This document shows, in pieces, positions 1 through 9,904 of a DNA stretch of 27,478 bases. Positions within the stretch are counted from its first letter, which is position 1. Each line of letters begins with the position of its first letter. Source of the stretch: Echinostoma caproni. Lineage: Eukaryota; Platyhelminthes; Trematoda; Plagiorchiida; Echinostomatidae. The stretch lies in the NCBI GenBank assembly GCA_900618425.1, contig UZAN01047047.1, positions 1-27,478 of the forward strand, given 5' to 3'. The notes below the pieces were generated by a model, which did no database searches, was not told the origin of the DNA, and worked only from the letters and a program-made list of their open reading frames with translations. Both the position numbers and the translations under genes were made by a program.

Positions 1-719
1 GGTGTCGTTCTTGCTGTGCATGTGTGTGCGTGTGTGTGAAAGACGAGTGTGTAGGGGAAACGTTGCTAACGCTGCATCCACCATTATATTTCAGAGTCAG
101 TTGCTCACTACAACCTATGCGTGCAAAAGGCCTCCGCGATGCAGTTGTTATTACCATGGTAACTCCCTCCCCCTTTTCCTTCCCATCATCTCTACCGTTT
201 TCTTACATCATCGTTGACAGTTCACGCTTCTCATGTTCTTATTACGTAACTTTCTTTGACCTATTTAATGGACCAGTTCTTTACTGCGTTATTCTTTTAC
301 GTCTGTTCGAATTCATTTCTGGTTGTATCTTTTCCTATTACGTACTCATGTCCAACTCTCTATCATTGCTAATCGTTTTCCATTACGTAACTGTTTCTAT
401 GCTAACATTCCCCTTTTCCTCTTTTACCCAAATGACTTTGGTAATGTCTCAACAACCCAGTGCTTTCTGCCTGAACCCATGTAATTATGTAAATGTCCAT
501 ATATGGTTTTCTTGTGATAACATTCGACCTATTTAATGTGTGTAGACAGATGATCGAGAGCACACGAAATCGATGGTCAATATCAATTCTGCTCATATTA
601 TATTACCTTTTTTATTCCAATGAATCAAAGGGAAAGGATGTTTCCGATGAAATGGATGTAGTTGGCGTGCTTATTAGAAACATTTCCGACCTCTTTCAGC
701 TGAGTATAAATCGATGAGC
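1..719. other. No gene recognised; AT-rich flank with short degenerate repeats
   Basis: No credible gene is visible. An open frame of about 170 codons runs on the plus strand (24-536), but its composition is that of pyrimidine-rich noncoding DNA and it has no family motif. Short motifs recur, such as attacgtaac near 241 and 384 and gacctatttaatg near 258 and 526, so the stretch may be a decayed tandem repeat. It lies on the 3' side of the minus-strand gypsy fragment and could hold remains of that element's downstream part, but I see no LTR ends. Confidence 0.4.
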
Positions 720-725
720 GCTAGT

Positions 726-1090
726 TCACGATAATGACCGTGAAATGGCCCACAGAAGTCGACAGGTGGGATGTACGTAGAATGGTGGGCATCTCCGCTT
801 CCGTTTGTTATAATATCCATTTAGTACCATTTGGCCAATTTGTGGAACCCAGTTCAACACAAAACTAACTCTTCCTCCTGGGTTTGCGCATAGTCCCGTT
901 CTGCCGTGTTCAACAAGCGAGAGGTGCAACCAAACGGATATCCATCCTGTTCAAGTGCTGAACCAATGCCAACATCTGACGCGTCCATAATCAACGTTGG
1001 GTGTCTTTCCACAGAAAATGAGGTAATCATTAGCCGTTGAGTTATCATCTGGATGATTTTGAGTAGCGTTTCTTCACACTTGGTCGTCAT
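726..1090 (-). pseudogene. Gypsy RNase H domain fragment
   Basis: The open stretch 1090-854 carries M-D-A-S-D-V-G-I-G-S-A-L-E-Q-D-G, the RNase H start with its first catalytic Asp, followed by R-L-L-N-T-A-E-R-D-Y-A-Q-T-Q-E-E-E, which aligns with the conserved Y-x-x-x-x-x-E region. Beyond 854 the domain is scrambled; the open frame 929-726 overlaps it in another frame. It follows the RT fragment in the order normal for gypsy pol. Confidence 0.8.
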
Positions 1091-1108
1091 CTTACATTCT
1101 GCTGCTGA

Positions 1109-1850
1109 CTATGCTGCATCCAGCAGTTCAGCCTTCGTGGTGAACTTTGAGATGACATGTGAGTAGTATTGGAGGAATCTCATGACGGTCCACAGTTGTG
1201 GTTGATTTTTCGATGATTCCGGTTTTGTCAGTGGACAAAAGCGACCAGGGTTAAAACGTAATCCTTTTGAGTCAACTGCGAAACCCAAAAGTTCCCATTC
1301 CGGAGTTATGAACATGCATTCGGAGGCTCGACTTGACACATTCTTTTGAGCGAAATGCTCCAGTAAATTGAGAATCGTTAGTCGTCCTGGTATGCCAACA
1401 CATTATCACTTCCCCGAAAGGCTTCATCAATGGGTGCCTGGAATATGCCCGATAAATTTTGTATACCAAACGGTCAGAGGTTGTATTGATACAATTGCCA
1501 CGGTGTGTTGGTGGTTGTGATTTGCTGACATACTGGAACAAGAGTGGTTTGAATAAATAAATCTAACTAGTCAATATTTTATTAAACACGTGCTGCCATG
1601 CAAAGCTGTCAAGAAATCTTCTGATTCCAGGGGTTGGCGGCACACAGTCTCAACCGTAATTCCAGAGTCAGCCGATAGTCTCTGCACATTCGTGGTGTAT
1701 TACCGTCGTTTTTGATAATGATCACAATGGGTGTTGCCCACGCGCTTGAAGTGACCCGAGTGATGATGACATCATGGTCCATTTTCTCGATGATCTTCAA
1801 CACATCTCCGCGTTAAACATCTGGTATTACGCGCCGTTTGGTTCTGCCCG
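1109..1850 (-). pseudogene. Gypsy reverse transcriptase, frameshifted and stop-interrupted
   Basis: The first part (from 1803) contains S-S-A-W-A-T-P-I-V and C-R-D-Y-R, matching the conserved start of gypsy RT. After a degraded stretch near 1560-1620 the frame continues with N-T-P-W-Q-L-Y-Q-Y and, after a stop, P-F-G-I-Q, then the catalytic Y-Q-D-D near 1390-1400, which is directly followed by a stop. The tail ending at 1109 (from about 1230) resembles the RT-RNase H connection (R-F-L-Q-Y-Y-S-H-V-I). Several frames are needed to follow the homology. The catalytic Asp pair is kept, but the gene is dead. Confidence 0.85.
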
Positions 1851-1860
1851 CCACCTTACC

Positions 1861-3430
1861 GCTCTATTTATTCCTCCATATTCGTTGAACATGCCAGCGG
1901 GTTATGTTGCTCGATGACTAGCAGCTTCATCATTTGATGCTAAATTGGTGTTATGAAAATAGGTACGGGTTACAGTTTACGAATCATGGCCGCAGAACTG
2001 TACTAGAAATCGCACCCTGAAACCTTCATCCCTGAACCACAAAAAAAGGCGACCGAAGTAGCGATTCTTTTATTGAGATGTGTAGATAAAAATATCCTTG
2101 GACAAACGGATATCAACCAAACGCCGCCCTTGTTCTTCGGATCGCATGGTTTCTATTTGAACTGTACGGCTATTGATTGACCGATACTATTGATCTGTAG
2201 TCTGATGTCGGGAAACTGGAGTGCATAGTCGCTTGACTGACGTTATCTCCGGGGTTTTTTGTATCATAGATCTACAATTGTTGAATAATTCACACCGTGT
2301 AGGAAAGAAAGATATTCCATCCCTCTAGGACAATAGATGAGGCTACATCACGGGCCACCGGACGTGCCAGGATTTCATCAGATCTATTCTTGGTAAATTT
2401 CGGCAGGGGCCATGCTGCCAATACGATCGGTCATGCTGATATACCTTTCATTAGGTAAAGAAGGGAGTGCGTTTCCATTCTTGAAGATGCTCTTAGTCCG
2501 ATCCCTCATATTCATGGCAGTAGGTGAGCGGTGTGAGTATTTGATGCCAGACGTTTGCTTGAGGGCTTGCCAGGTCTCACGACTACTTGTATTGTCAGAC
2601 CGAGCAGGAGCGTACAAATGATATTGATTATTTCAGTGAATGAGGAAGGTGGGGATATACTTGAAAAATCATATAGTAGGTGATGAAAGTCATCAGTGAG
2701 ATTCGTTAGAAAGGAAACGTGAAGGCAAAGAGTTTCGGAAAAGAAAAATAGTGCTGTCAACTTGAGAGAGTATAAATTAGGATAAACCAAAAGTAAACTG
2801 TGTTCGCTGGTTTCAAATGATGCTTTTTTCTGCCCAGGAGGTCGCCCGTGTGCCCAGTTTGAATTTGCCTCTTGTGGAGAAGGACAAGGGGCGGGCATTC
2901 CTGTTGAATGAGGAGAACCACTGCATGTACATTGAAATCTTCATCGATTGTGTTTAAGCCGACACCTGAACAAAATCAGTGATGGCATACAACCTGATTT
3001 TGTATAGGGAGGCGCTGTTTGCACATGCAAGCCCAGAAACTACATAAGTTTGCATATAAATTGGTTATGGGCGGACTGTATCGTTAAAGGAGACACATTT
3101 AGATGCAGTGAACAAATGATATTTCTCACAAATGAGAGCAACCTATCTACTTGCGTGCATGTTTTGGTTTCTTCATGATGGGCAATGAATAGCTAGCGTT
3201 GCACAAGTTCCCATTAAAAAGTGATCCGGTTGGTTTTAGAAAAACATTTTGTTTATTCCCTAAGTACCAACGACGCCTGGTCGTGATTACACATGTTGGA
3301 ATTCAAAATGGTGCGGAGGGCGTATAGGTGGAGTAAAGTCCACCGTATAACTGTCTTCTAGTTTGAAATCAGATAAGAGGTTACTGGTTTACTTGAATCC
3401 ATCGTCGAGGTAGAGACAACGGTTTACGCA
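1861..3430. other. Intergenic or intronic stretch, no gene recognised
   Basis: Two overlapping minus-strand open frames, 2617-2384 (77 codons) and 2898-2512 (128 codons), show no motif I recognise. The first has a hydrophilic, protein-like composition and could be a piece of retroelement. No micro-exon with both splice sites was found here. The stretch joins the 3' side of the minus-strand micro-exon locus and may be 3' flank or intron. Confidence 0.35.
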
Positions 3431-3435
3431 CTCAC

Positions 3436-3453
3436 CTGCATATCCGTCTCCAT
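3436..3453 (-). CDS. 18-nt micro-exon (GDGYA type)
   Basis: On the minus strand the exon ATGGAGACGGATATGCAG is preceded by the acceptor tactttttccag and followed by the donor GTGAGTGC. It is 18 nt, so it keeps frame. Starting at codon position 2 it reads AT-GGA-GAC-GGA-TAT-GCA-G, giving G-D-G-Y-A, which keeps the Tyr and the G-Y core of the other copies. It is the most 3' member of the family in this window. The structure is clear from sequence; use in mRNA is inferred. Confidence 0.7.
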
Positions 3454-3853
3454 CTGGAAAAAGTACATTTAGAACGAAAAAATACCGGGCATGTGTAGAT
3501 GAGTGGAGCGATGGATTAATAATTTCAAAGTACAACAAAATCAATACCATCATTTAATGCTCGTTATACTGTAATTAGCCAAGACGTATACAATGGAATC
3601 CAATGGTTTCTGAAGCCCTACTCCGTCGCTGTACGTGGCTAACGACCGCACTGTATTCATCTCACGTGCTAGAACTAGAGATCAGCGCATCCCGAAGGCG
3701 CACAGTTCACTGTTATCGTGGCTGGTGTTGTTTCTCATACAGCGTGCTGACAACGCATAGCATTTGCTATTTCATGATAGGTAGATACCGTAAATCAGGT
3801 TTCACACATCATGGTGATGAATCAGAGTAACAAATTTTCCTACTCTCTCTCAC

Positions 3854-3885
3854 TATATATATATATATATAAATTGATATATATA
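3854..3885. repeat. (TA)n microsatellite
   Basis: A run of alternating T and A from 3854 to about 3871, a short break, then another short run to 3885. Simple-sequence DNA with no gene. Confidence 0.9.
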
Positions 3886-3939
3886 CTACTGCTTCCGACT
3901 ATTTGTTCACAACAGCGCATCGTCCTTGCTCTACCGTGA

Positions 3940-4300
3940 ACATGGCGATGAAAGTGGTAATTTCCATTGCATTTGCTAAGTCTAAAAGGGTGTTTGACTG
4001 GGAGATACTGTTGTGTCTCGCCAAACTATCACATCATCTGATCTTACGCTGCGTACCCGAACGATTCCAGTAAAAAGACAGTTGGAGAACAGTACGAGCC
4101 TTACTTTGTATCACTAACCAAAACGCGGTCGTGGTCCAGTAAGGAATAAAACGTGGTATTTATGGGTTTGCTCACTGTCTGGACATTGCCTGGAACGGGG
4201 GTTACGTCGGCGGCGATGGAGGACTTGCTAGAAATCCGGTCATCGTTCTCTGTACTTTTACTCTGACGCTTACGTATCCATTGGGAAAATGCCGACACGA
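3940..4300. repeat. Block duplicated at about 15240-15480
   Basis: This stretch aligns with about 15240-15480 in the same orientation, with indels. Shared stretches include tgttgtgtctcgcca (near 4010 and 15251), the region around cagtaaaaagacagttg (4068) matching caattaaaagatagttg (15310), the ctaacc motif (4114 and 15355), and the gggtttgctcactgtctgg region (4160) matching ggggttagtcacagtctgg (15400). It is one of several pieces showing that the left and central parts of the window share an origin. Confidence 0.55.
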
Positions 4301-4659
4301 TCACAAGGTCGCGACTGATCCCAATCCAGTTCTGATTCTTACCGTGAGAATTCTCGGGACGATGGAAGGCCTCTCTTGACGCCTACTGCTAGAAAGTTAG
4401 CTGTTGTAGTGTCGGAGCGCGGTATACGCTTGTCATGCACGTAGGTCATGCAAGCGAACTCTATTACAAGCTCTGCCAACATCTTTTCGAATCACATCGT
4501 AGCATCGGTTGGTTTGTTGACTGGCCAGCATGAAGAAATCTTGCGTTTGAGTACCGCTTGTGCCATGGTCAACCTACCCGCATGTTGACGCTATAGTTGT
4601 TCATTGACTCACAGACAGACTAAAGATACATTCACATACTGCAAATACAACTGCGTAAT
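4301..4659. other. No gene recognised
   Basis: No open frame with a recognisable motif, no RNA gene and no micro-exon with both splice sites. It probably belongs to intron or spacer of the minus-strand micro-exon locus. Confidence 0.4.
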
Positions 4660-4775
4660 TCACTGTGCACTTATGTATCCGCTGAAAGCGGTATACAAAG
4701 GAACGGTCAACCAAGCTGTCCAATTCATGGACGTTGGCGTTGTGATTAAATTCAGGGAAAATGAATTCCAACCAT
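4660..4775 (-). CDS. Candidate terminal exon of the micro-exon locus
   Basis: On the minus strand, gttcccccttcag is a good 3' splice site ending at 4776. In the phase used by the 18-nt exons (exon starts at codon position 2) the next 116 nt are open for 37 residues and then reach TGA. The encoded end is mildly hydrophobic (T-A-W-L-T-V-P-L-Y-T-A-F). It would be a last exon, as schistosome MEGs end in a larger exon. Against it, a plus-strand frame (4604-4804) is also open across the site, and another micro-exon (3436) lies further downstream. I found no homology; the call rests on acceptor quality and phase agreement only. Confidence 0.25.
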
Positions 4776-4943
4776 CTGAAGGGGGAACATCACGTGCGAA
4801 CTAGGCAAAACTATGGCAAAACCATGGTTACGGTCTGTCGAAACGACACAGACCGAATTCATACAAGAGAGGTTTCCGATGCGGACGTGACTCCGAATTA
4901 AAGCGTCAAGAAGACTGGTTGCGTGACTCGAATTTCCCACCAA

Positions 4944-5280
4944 TGAGGTCGCTAGTCGTCAATTCACGTTTCCTGACAAGCCTGTTAAAGGAAGGCCCTG
5001 TCTAATTCTGGGAACATCAAGGAGGAATGCATAATCCATCTCTATACTGACTGACAAAAGGCGGGCTCAAAAGCACTGAGAGTCTCATTGGTTTGTCAAC
5101 CGCACATGGCTTTCAGGTATACCTGTGGGGATACTTCATCCGGGGACCCGGCAGTCAAGATAGAGCTGATGGGAAAAGCGTGTCACCTTACATTTTCTTC
5201 TATGCTACTATACTGTATAGAAACTGTACAATTTTATAAACGAGCTTCATTCAAATGAGATCACCTGTAGTACTGGCGAA
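4944..5280. other. No gene recognised
   Basis: Nothing with coding or RNA character was seen. The interval is intron-like spacer between the candidate terminal exon and the duplicated block that begins near 5281. Confidence 0.4.
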
Positions 5281-5494
5281 ACAAATAAAAATATAGAATA
5301 AGGAGCGTGGAAAAATGTAAATAAACGTTTGAAAGCTCAAAAGGAACACGCTCCACATCAGTTAGTGTTCGGGCAACACACAGGATCTGTTGGACTTTAA
5401 GGCAAACCAAACCAAATAATGCATAATGGAATTTACTGTTCACTATTTGGTACTTCCCAAACTAAGTAATGTTTACATTGTTTTAAACACTCAC

Positions 5495-5512
5495 ATCTAT
5501 ATGGGTCTTCCG
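5495..5512 (-). CDS. 18-nt micro-exon (EDPYR type)
   Basis: The minus-strand exon CGGAAGACCCATATAGAT lies between the acceptor ctgttccctag and the donor GTGAGTGTTT. In the common phase it reads CG-GAA-GAC-CCA-TAT-AGA-T, giving E-D-P-Y-R. Its partner in the duplicated block is the exon at 22906 (EYPYE). Both use a ctag acceptor rather than the ccag of most copies, so they form a sub-family that predates the block duplication. Confidence 0.7.
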
Positions 5513-5946
5513 CTAGGGAACAGAGTAGTTTAGAATGAAGCAGTCCCGATGTGAATAAATGCAAGCATTCATCAAAGGAAAGTAGACAACCTTAGCCACG
5601 TGTGCCGAGCAATCGATATCTTTGTGATTGTAAAATAGACCCTTTGCAGTCAAATGCATTCAATTTTTCAAGATTAGACGGGAAAACTGTCTTCCGGCGA
5701 GTTGTAGTACTCAAATCCGGGCTGTTGCGAGACATCACATGATCTAATAGGTCAGTGCGATGGCTAGGTACGTTCGTGCGCGCGTGCAATACACGTAACT
5801 CTCGATTAGAAGAAGGACCGCCGTGAAATATGGCTAGTTCGTCTTTCTTGAAAAATTGTCCCCGTGCCCTGTTCACTGAGTATGTCAACCACCATTCACC
5901 GGGTTTTCTGCAGAACAGTTTTCAGTCAGCACATAGACGCACTCAC

Positions 5947-5958
5947 CGGTGCACGGAA
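5947..5958 (-). CDS. Candidate 12-nt micro-exon
   Basis: On the minus strand TTCCGTGCACCG sits between cgcgcacag and the consensus donor GTGAGTGCG. Twelve nucleotides keep frame, and in the common phase it reads TT-CCG-TGC-ACC-G (P-C-T). The acceptor lacks a good pyrimidine tract, and there is no sequence similarity to the 18-nt family. It lies in the 740-bp segment present only in the left duplicated block. It could be a chance AG/GT pair. Confidence 0.35.
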
Positions 5959-6515
5959 CTGTGCGCGTATGCACTTGTGGATCGGAGTATGCTTCAATCT
6001 GCACAGATGTCTGCGCTAATGATATGTGAGTTTTGACTACTGGTTGTTTCTACAATTGTGAAACAGGTGCCAGTGAGTACCTGACTATTTAGTGTACCGG
6101 AACTTTTGATTTTTTGTGTACGGTTGAAGGCTGCTCCAGAAAACGTAGGTTTAGGGAAACAGATCCAGTAATCTAGTCAGTTACGTGCACTTGGCGAAAA
6201 CTGCGCTATTCAATGCTATGATCTGGTTCTTTTCTTCATTCATATGGATCATGTACTTGCTCGCTAGTAAACCTGCTGTCAGACTGCACCAAGCGACTTC
6301 TGAACTGCTAAACGTCATGACAAGAATGTGATCAGCTCGCAAACAAAAAACTGGTCGGAAGTCTACATTTATCGCTTTTTGTCCGGCAAGAGAAATGGAA
6401 CAGCTTGAAAAAGTATTTGCGCATAAGAGAAATATGTAAATATCTCATTGGTTTTTCTCTTACGGGTTTGATACATACCAATTCAATTGCAATTGATAGT
6501 GAATCACGCAATGAC

Positions 6516-6527
6516 ATGCATAGCCTC
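6516..6527 (-). pseudogene. Degenerate micro-exon copy
   Basis: This site aligns with the intact 18-nt exon at 23167 through the duplicated block. The 3' part, GGCTATGCAT, matches GGATATGCAT of the intact copy, but about 6 nt are missing at the 5' side and the donor has changed from GTGAGT to GTCATT. An AG (cgcttag) remains upstream. Loss of the donor consensus suggests that the exon is no longer spliced. Confidence 0.55.
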
Positions 6528-6720
6528 CTAAGCGACCCCATGCACCAATTTTGAGCCGGCAATATCAATTCGAGTGCACGATCAGATTACTAAAGTTATA
6601 TGCGAGCATTTTTGCTGATTGTTAGATTGGTCTCCATCGGAAGCCATGCTTGAACATGATTCGTTGAGCAAACATTTGCATTGCTTGTCTCAATGAGCTT
6701 CGTGTGTGGGTGTCCTCAGT

Positions 6721-7885
6721 TCCAACAACAATGTTTTGATCTACACCAATGAAATCTGACACCGCAAGTCTACGAATGTCATTGATTCCAACTGTGAACG
6801 TCGGTCCATAATTGGCAAGTTACCTTGTATGTATGTGTGTGTGTACCTCTAATTGCATATTTGTCTGAGATATGTACATACATAAATACATGTTGATGTA
6901 TAGTAATAGTATGTATAGTATGGATGGAGAAAAATAGACGAGAAGTAAGTACTCTGTTCCCAGGGTGTGCGGAGTAACAGTCCGTTTGATTTTGAACGCT
7001 GCACACATTTTTCAACTTCGTTTTAGCCTCCCGATTGCTGACGTTTAGAAATTAGTTCGTGCCACTGAATTCCATGCAAAACCGTATCCTGTAAGTTATC
7101 TACGGTAATCAGAATCCACCATATTCTAAGCTGAAAATCCGAAAACCTTTTACTGTAATTCGGTTAAGAACACAAATTATTCAGATCTCTCTTCGTCACA
7201 TCATGGCTTGCTCACTTCCTTGTTGGTTGTACTGTGGCGCAATCTACACGAACAAAATACTGTAAAGGCAGAGTTTGTCCAGGCATTTGTCACGTCCCAG
7301 CGCTTCCGACGATGCAGATAAAAGGTTTGGTATAAAGAAACACTATCTACTCCTATCGTGGGCCATTTGATCACATAGTTACCCACGCGATGCCTCGCCA
7401 TACGCGAGCGAGGCTGCGCAGAGTACGGTTATCGAAAACAGACAGTTAGCTGTTGATCATACCATGCTCGAAAGTGCCAAGTTTCGTTGCCGTAGATTTA
7501 CACGACATGTACCGACTAGCTATTGAAAACAATTTCTCAACGGAGGGGTATGTTCCGCAGGCAATAGCAATGTCGGAGATTAGTAAACGTCAATTTCACT
7601 CCCACGATAGGGTAGGAGGTTCATTATGAGACTTCTAGGGTATCATTACATAATTTTGCACCTGATTTTGGCAAAAATCCGGTCACGTGAATTAATCTCA
7701 AATACTAATTTGTCTTGTATCACCATTACTCCGAGACGCACTCATGGACTGTTTTGTACCCATATGGATCCTTACAGAGGAGGAATGGATAATTGTACGA
7801 ATGGAGAGACCTTGACCAGCACATGAATTAAGCGTTTGTTATTTCAGGCAATTGAATGATGGGACTGGCTGACATCGAAACTTAC
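6721..7885. other. No gene recognised; intron-like spacer
   Basis: Only short open frames are present and none shows a family motif. A short (TATG/TG) run lies near 6827-6845. The interval ends at the 15-nt micro-exon at 7886. Confidence 0.4.
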
Positions 7886-7900
7886 CCATTGGTGGTGGAT
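7886..7900 (-). CDS. 15-nt micro-exon (PPPM)
   Basis: On the minus strand ATCCACCACCAATGG is flanked by a strong acceptor, cttcctattgatttcag, and the consensus donor GTAAGTTTCG. Fifteen nucleotides keep frame. In the phase of the 18-nt exons it reads AT-CCA-CCA-CCA-ATG-G, giving P-P-P-M, which fits the Pro-rich product. It is not a close copy of the 18-nt family. Schistosome MEGs commonly mix symmetric exons of different lengths, so this would be a distinct member of the same gene. Confidence 0.55.
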
Positions 7901-8959
7901 CTGAAATCAATAGGAAGGTACTGTATTTCACTGTGTCCATTGATGAAAGCAGGCATGCTACCGAGTGATCTAATGTTCGATTGACATTACACTCCTATAT
8001 GGTTACGACACTATTGCAGTTTGATCCCCCTAAATGGTCATCAATGTAAAATGGAGAACTATGGATTCGATAGGCTGGCGATGACGCAAATTCCTTGAAA
8101 GAAATAAACCTAAATTCCAACAACGGATCATTCCACTGTGCACAAATTATTATAATTTAGTGGAATGCTACTCATAGCGCCTTTCGTCACCTGTCAGTCA
8201 ATCGTAAATCAGAACTTTTATTTAGTCCATTAGAAACGGAAATAAATCAATCCATTGTCGCGCGCATTGAACATAGCACATTGTTCCTGTATTTTTTAGT
8301 TTCTCTTTGTAAAGCCCATTACATTCCGCGTTTACACCACATCACAATGGGGCAGATTTCTTGAATAGATCCGCTCACAGACTTCTCGGGTGTGAGTAGG
8401 CGGGGCCCGGGGGGGGGGAGATATAACATTATAATCGCTCAAAAAGGCATTTGGTTTTTCAGAGATAGTGTTGTGTACCGTTTTAGTTTATTAAAAGAAT
8501 CCTTTGCTCCCAATTTTGATGTTTTTCTTTTGCATTTTTTCCCCGGAAGCACTCCGCTGCTTACTGAGTTAGGACAGTGCTGAGAGCAGTGTCATGTGGA
8601 CACCGATGTCCCCCAAGCAAAACTACTTAGGACTTTCGGAAAATCTGTTCACAGTTATCGTAACTTCCAAAAAGTAACACTCTATACCCATGCTTAAACA
8701 TTGCACGTTCGGGCATGGATGGAGAGTCATGTACGGAGGCGTGGAAATCAGTGCTCCGAAACACTTTGTCTGCTACTCAGGTTGTAACGATCATGTGATT
8801 ATATGACACCTGCAGCCAGACTTTCGAATCGGGCAGTCACCTCGCTACCGGTATGACCAATGGGAAAGGGACAAACACGTCTCGGAAATATGCGTCGATA
8901 CTTGATCAATGATAAGAAGAACATTACAGAGAAGGAGGAGTATATCACTGATCAGTTGA
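7901..8959. other. No gene recognised; contains a G-rich tract at 8400-8420
   Basis: The interval holds a short G-rich run (gcccggggggggggag near 8404-8419) beside a plus-strand GTGAGT, and otherwise AT-rich DNA. A 23-nt piece on the plus strand (tagATCC...GGGT|GTGAGT) has splice-like edges but no supporting phase or homology. Confidence 0.4.
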
Positions 8960-8970
8960 CTCCTTGGTAC

Positions 8971-9100
8971 ATTGATGTATCACATCCCATTCAAACGATC
9001 AGTGACGATGGCTCAAAAACTTACAGGTATGTCCGGTTGGAGCTGCAAAAACAGATTGAACACAAATATAATCATTTCAAACAGATCAGTCACGTGTGTG
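8971..9100 (-). repeat. Single diverged micro-exon unit
   Basis: The sequence around 8971-9100 is a diverged copy of the unit that is tandemly repeated at 15.6-20 kb. gtgacgatggctcaaaaacttac resembles gatgacaatagttcagaaacttac at 19692, and cagattgaacacaaatataatcatttcaaacagatcagtc resembles the stretch after each 18-nt exon in the array (for example 15755-15800). It carries the exon at 9025. Confidence 0.6.
9025..9042 (-). CDS. 18-nt micro-exon (PTGHT type)
   Basis: The minus-strand exon CTCCAACCGGACATACCT lies between ctgtttttgcag and GTAAGTTTTTG. In the common phase it reads CT-CCA-ACC-GGA-CAT-ACC-T, giving P-T-G-H-T. The Tyr of other copies is His here (one base change, TAT to CAT), and the intron flank matches the array units. 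It is the most diverged intact copy but keeps length, phase and both splice sites. Confidence 0.65.
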
Positions 9101-9539
9101 AGTGTCCATCTGCTTGTGTATGTGGGAGAATTGAAAGACCACGTAACCATGTGTCGAGTAATCAATACCTGTACCAATGTGCATTGAAATCACCGCACTC
9201 AAGTTCGATCAGTTCGTGCTGCGTGCCCTTTTCTTTTTGATCGAACAGGATGATTTTCTGGCTGAATGTTTCTCTCGCTGTTCCTTTTCTGCAAGCAAAC
9301 AAGCAGAACCTGTCCTACGTCACATGTTCCTGATTTGGACCAGTCACCCAATTTATTCATCATATATCTGTAATACAAACAGTTCACTGATACCGTGTAC
9401 GCTATCCTTTCTTTGGCGGTGTTGGTTCATTGGTAAGGCCACCAACTTGTGACCTGGGAGTCCCGTTCCACCGCCGCCCATCTTCCCAGGCAGCCTTTGC
9501 ATGGCCCCATGCCCCCTTTTCATGAATGTTGACTAAGCA

Positions 9540-9760
9540 TTTATGCAAATAGATGTTTGGCAGATTTGCAGGTTCTATGGCGATTGTTAAACGTTCAGTA
9601 GCCTCGGGGGAATTCAAACTCACGCATGGACGCCACCTACGCTTTATACGCGCATGCTCTACCAGCTGAGTTTCGAGGCCACATCGACAGCACTGATCTT
9701 TTCACATTTGAATTACCAATCCAACTTACAGAGGTATATGACATCCACCAATTAGCCTGT
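9540..9760 (-). mobile_element. tRNA-derived SINE-like element
   Basis: On the minus strand the run CTCAGCTGGTAGAGCATGC (about 9672-9654) resembles the tRNA A box, and GAGTTTGAATTCCCC (about 9620-9606) resembles a B box (GGTTCGAATCC). A non-tRNA body follows down to about 9540. The tRNA stem pairing is poor and related copies follow, so this is a SINE and not a tRNA gene. Ends are approximate. I have no family name for it. Confidence 0.6.
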
Positions 9761-9834
9761 AACTGACTGCTCCGACAGGTTTTCCTTAGAATTCACCGGA
9801 ATCCACCGAATGAACATCTAAGACAGGGTTAATT

Positions 9835-9903
9835 ATGCAAGTGGATGGTAGGCAGATTTGAAGTTTCTATGGCGATTGTGAAACGTTCAGTAGCCTCTCT
9901 GGG
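9835..9903 (-). mobile_element. SINE tail fragment, minus strand
   Basis: The stretch atgcaagtggatggtaggc to cagtagcctc closely repeats 9541-9605 in the same orientation, so it is the 3' body of a second minus-strand copy. Its tRNA-like head is missing; at about 9903 it abuts an oppositely oriented copy. Confidence 0.6.
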
Positions 9904-9904
9904 A

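Larger units (their letters stand above)
726..1860 (-). mobile_element. Decayed Ty3/gypsy-type LTR retrotransposon pol fragment
   Basis: Read on the minus strand, this region holds recognisable gypsy pol in the normal order: reverse transcriptase N-terminal part (about 1850-1609), RT palm with a Y-Q-D-D active-site motif (about 1541-1390), the connection (1339-1109) and RNase H (1090-854). The reading frame changes several times and has in-frame stops, so no protein can be made. No LTRs, gag, protease or integrase are visible, so this is a truncated old copy. Confidence 0.85.
5281..6720. repeat. Block duplicated at 22690-23445
   Basis: Two segments, about 5281-5605 and 6345-6700, align in order and orientation with 22690-23445. 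Matches include ccacatcagttagtgttcgggcaaca (5353) with ccacatcagctggtgttcgggcaaca (22767), aaagtagacaacc (5579 and 23006), gcaagagaaatgga (6387 and 23057) and gggtttgatacataccaattcaattgcaattga (6465) with its near copy at 23118. About 740 bp (5605-6345) are present only in the left copy. The block carries the micro-exon at 5495 and a broken one at 6516; the right copy has both in intact form. Confidence 0.8.

Noticed and set aside
24..536. 170-codon plus-strand open frame at the left edge
   Set aside because: Pyrimidine-rich DNA gives a hydrophobic, Ser/Phe-rich translation with no motif; overlapping frames are open too.
2512..2898. 128-codon minus-strand open frame with a hydrophobic middle
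   Set aside because: No recognisable family, overlaps another open frame on the same strand, and composition is not clearly coding.
4163..4193. 14-nt minus-strand exon between ccgttccag and GTGAGC
   Set aside because: Fourteen nucleotides break frame, and the duplicated copy near 15405 has lost the donor.
5592..5888. 98-codon minus-strand open frame
   Set aside because: No motif, no splice support, and it spans the edge of the duplicated block, where the sequence is otherwise intron-like.
8392..8583. 63-codon plus-strand open frame after the poly-G tract
   Set aside because: Starts in simple sequence and shows no motif or splice support.
9600..9680. A tRNA gene on the minus strand
   Set aside because: Box-like sequences exist but the stems do not pair and the piece is repeated with a SINE body, so it is a tRNA-derived SINE.
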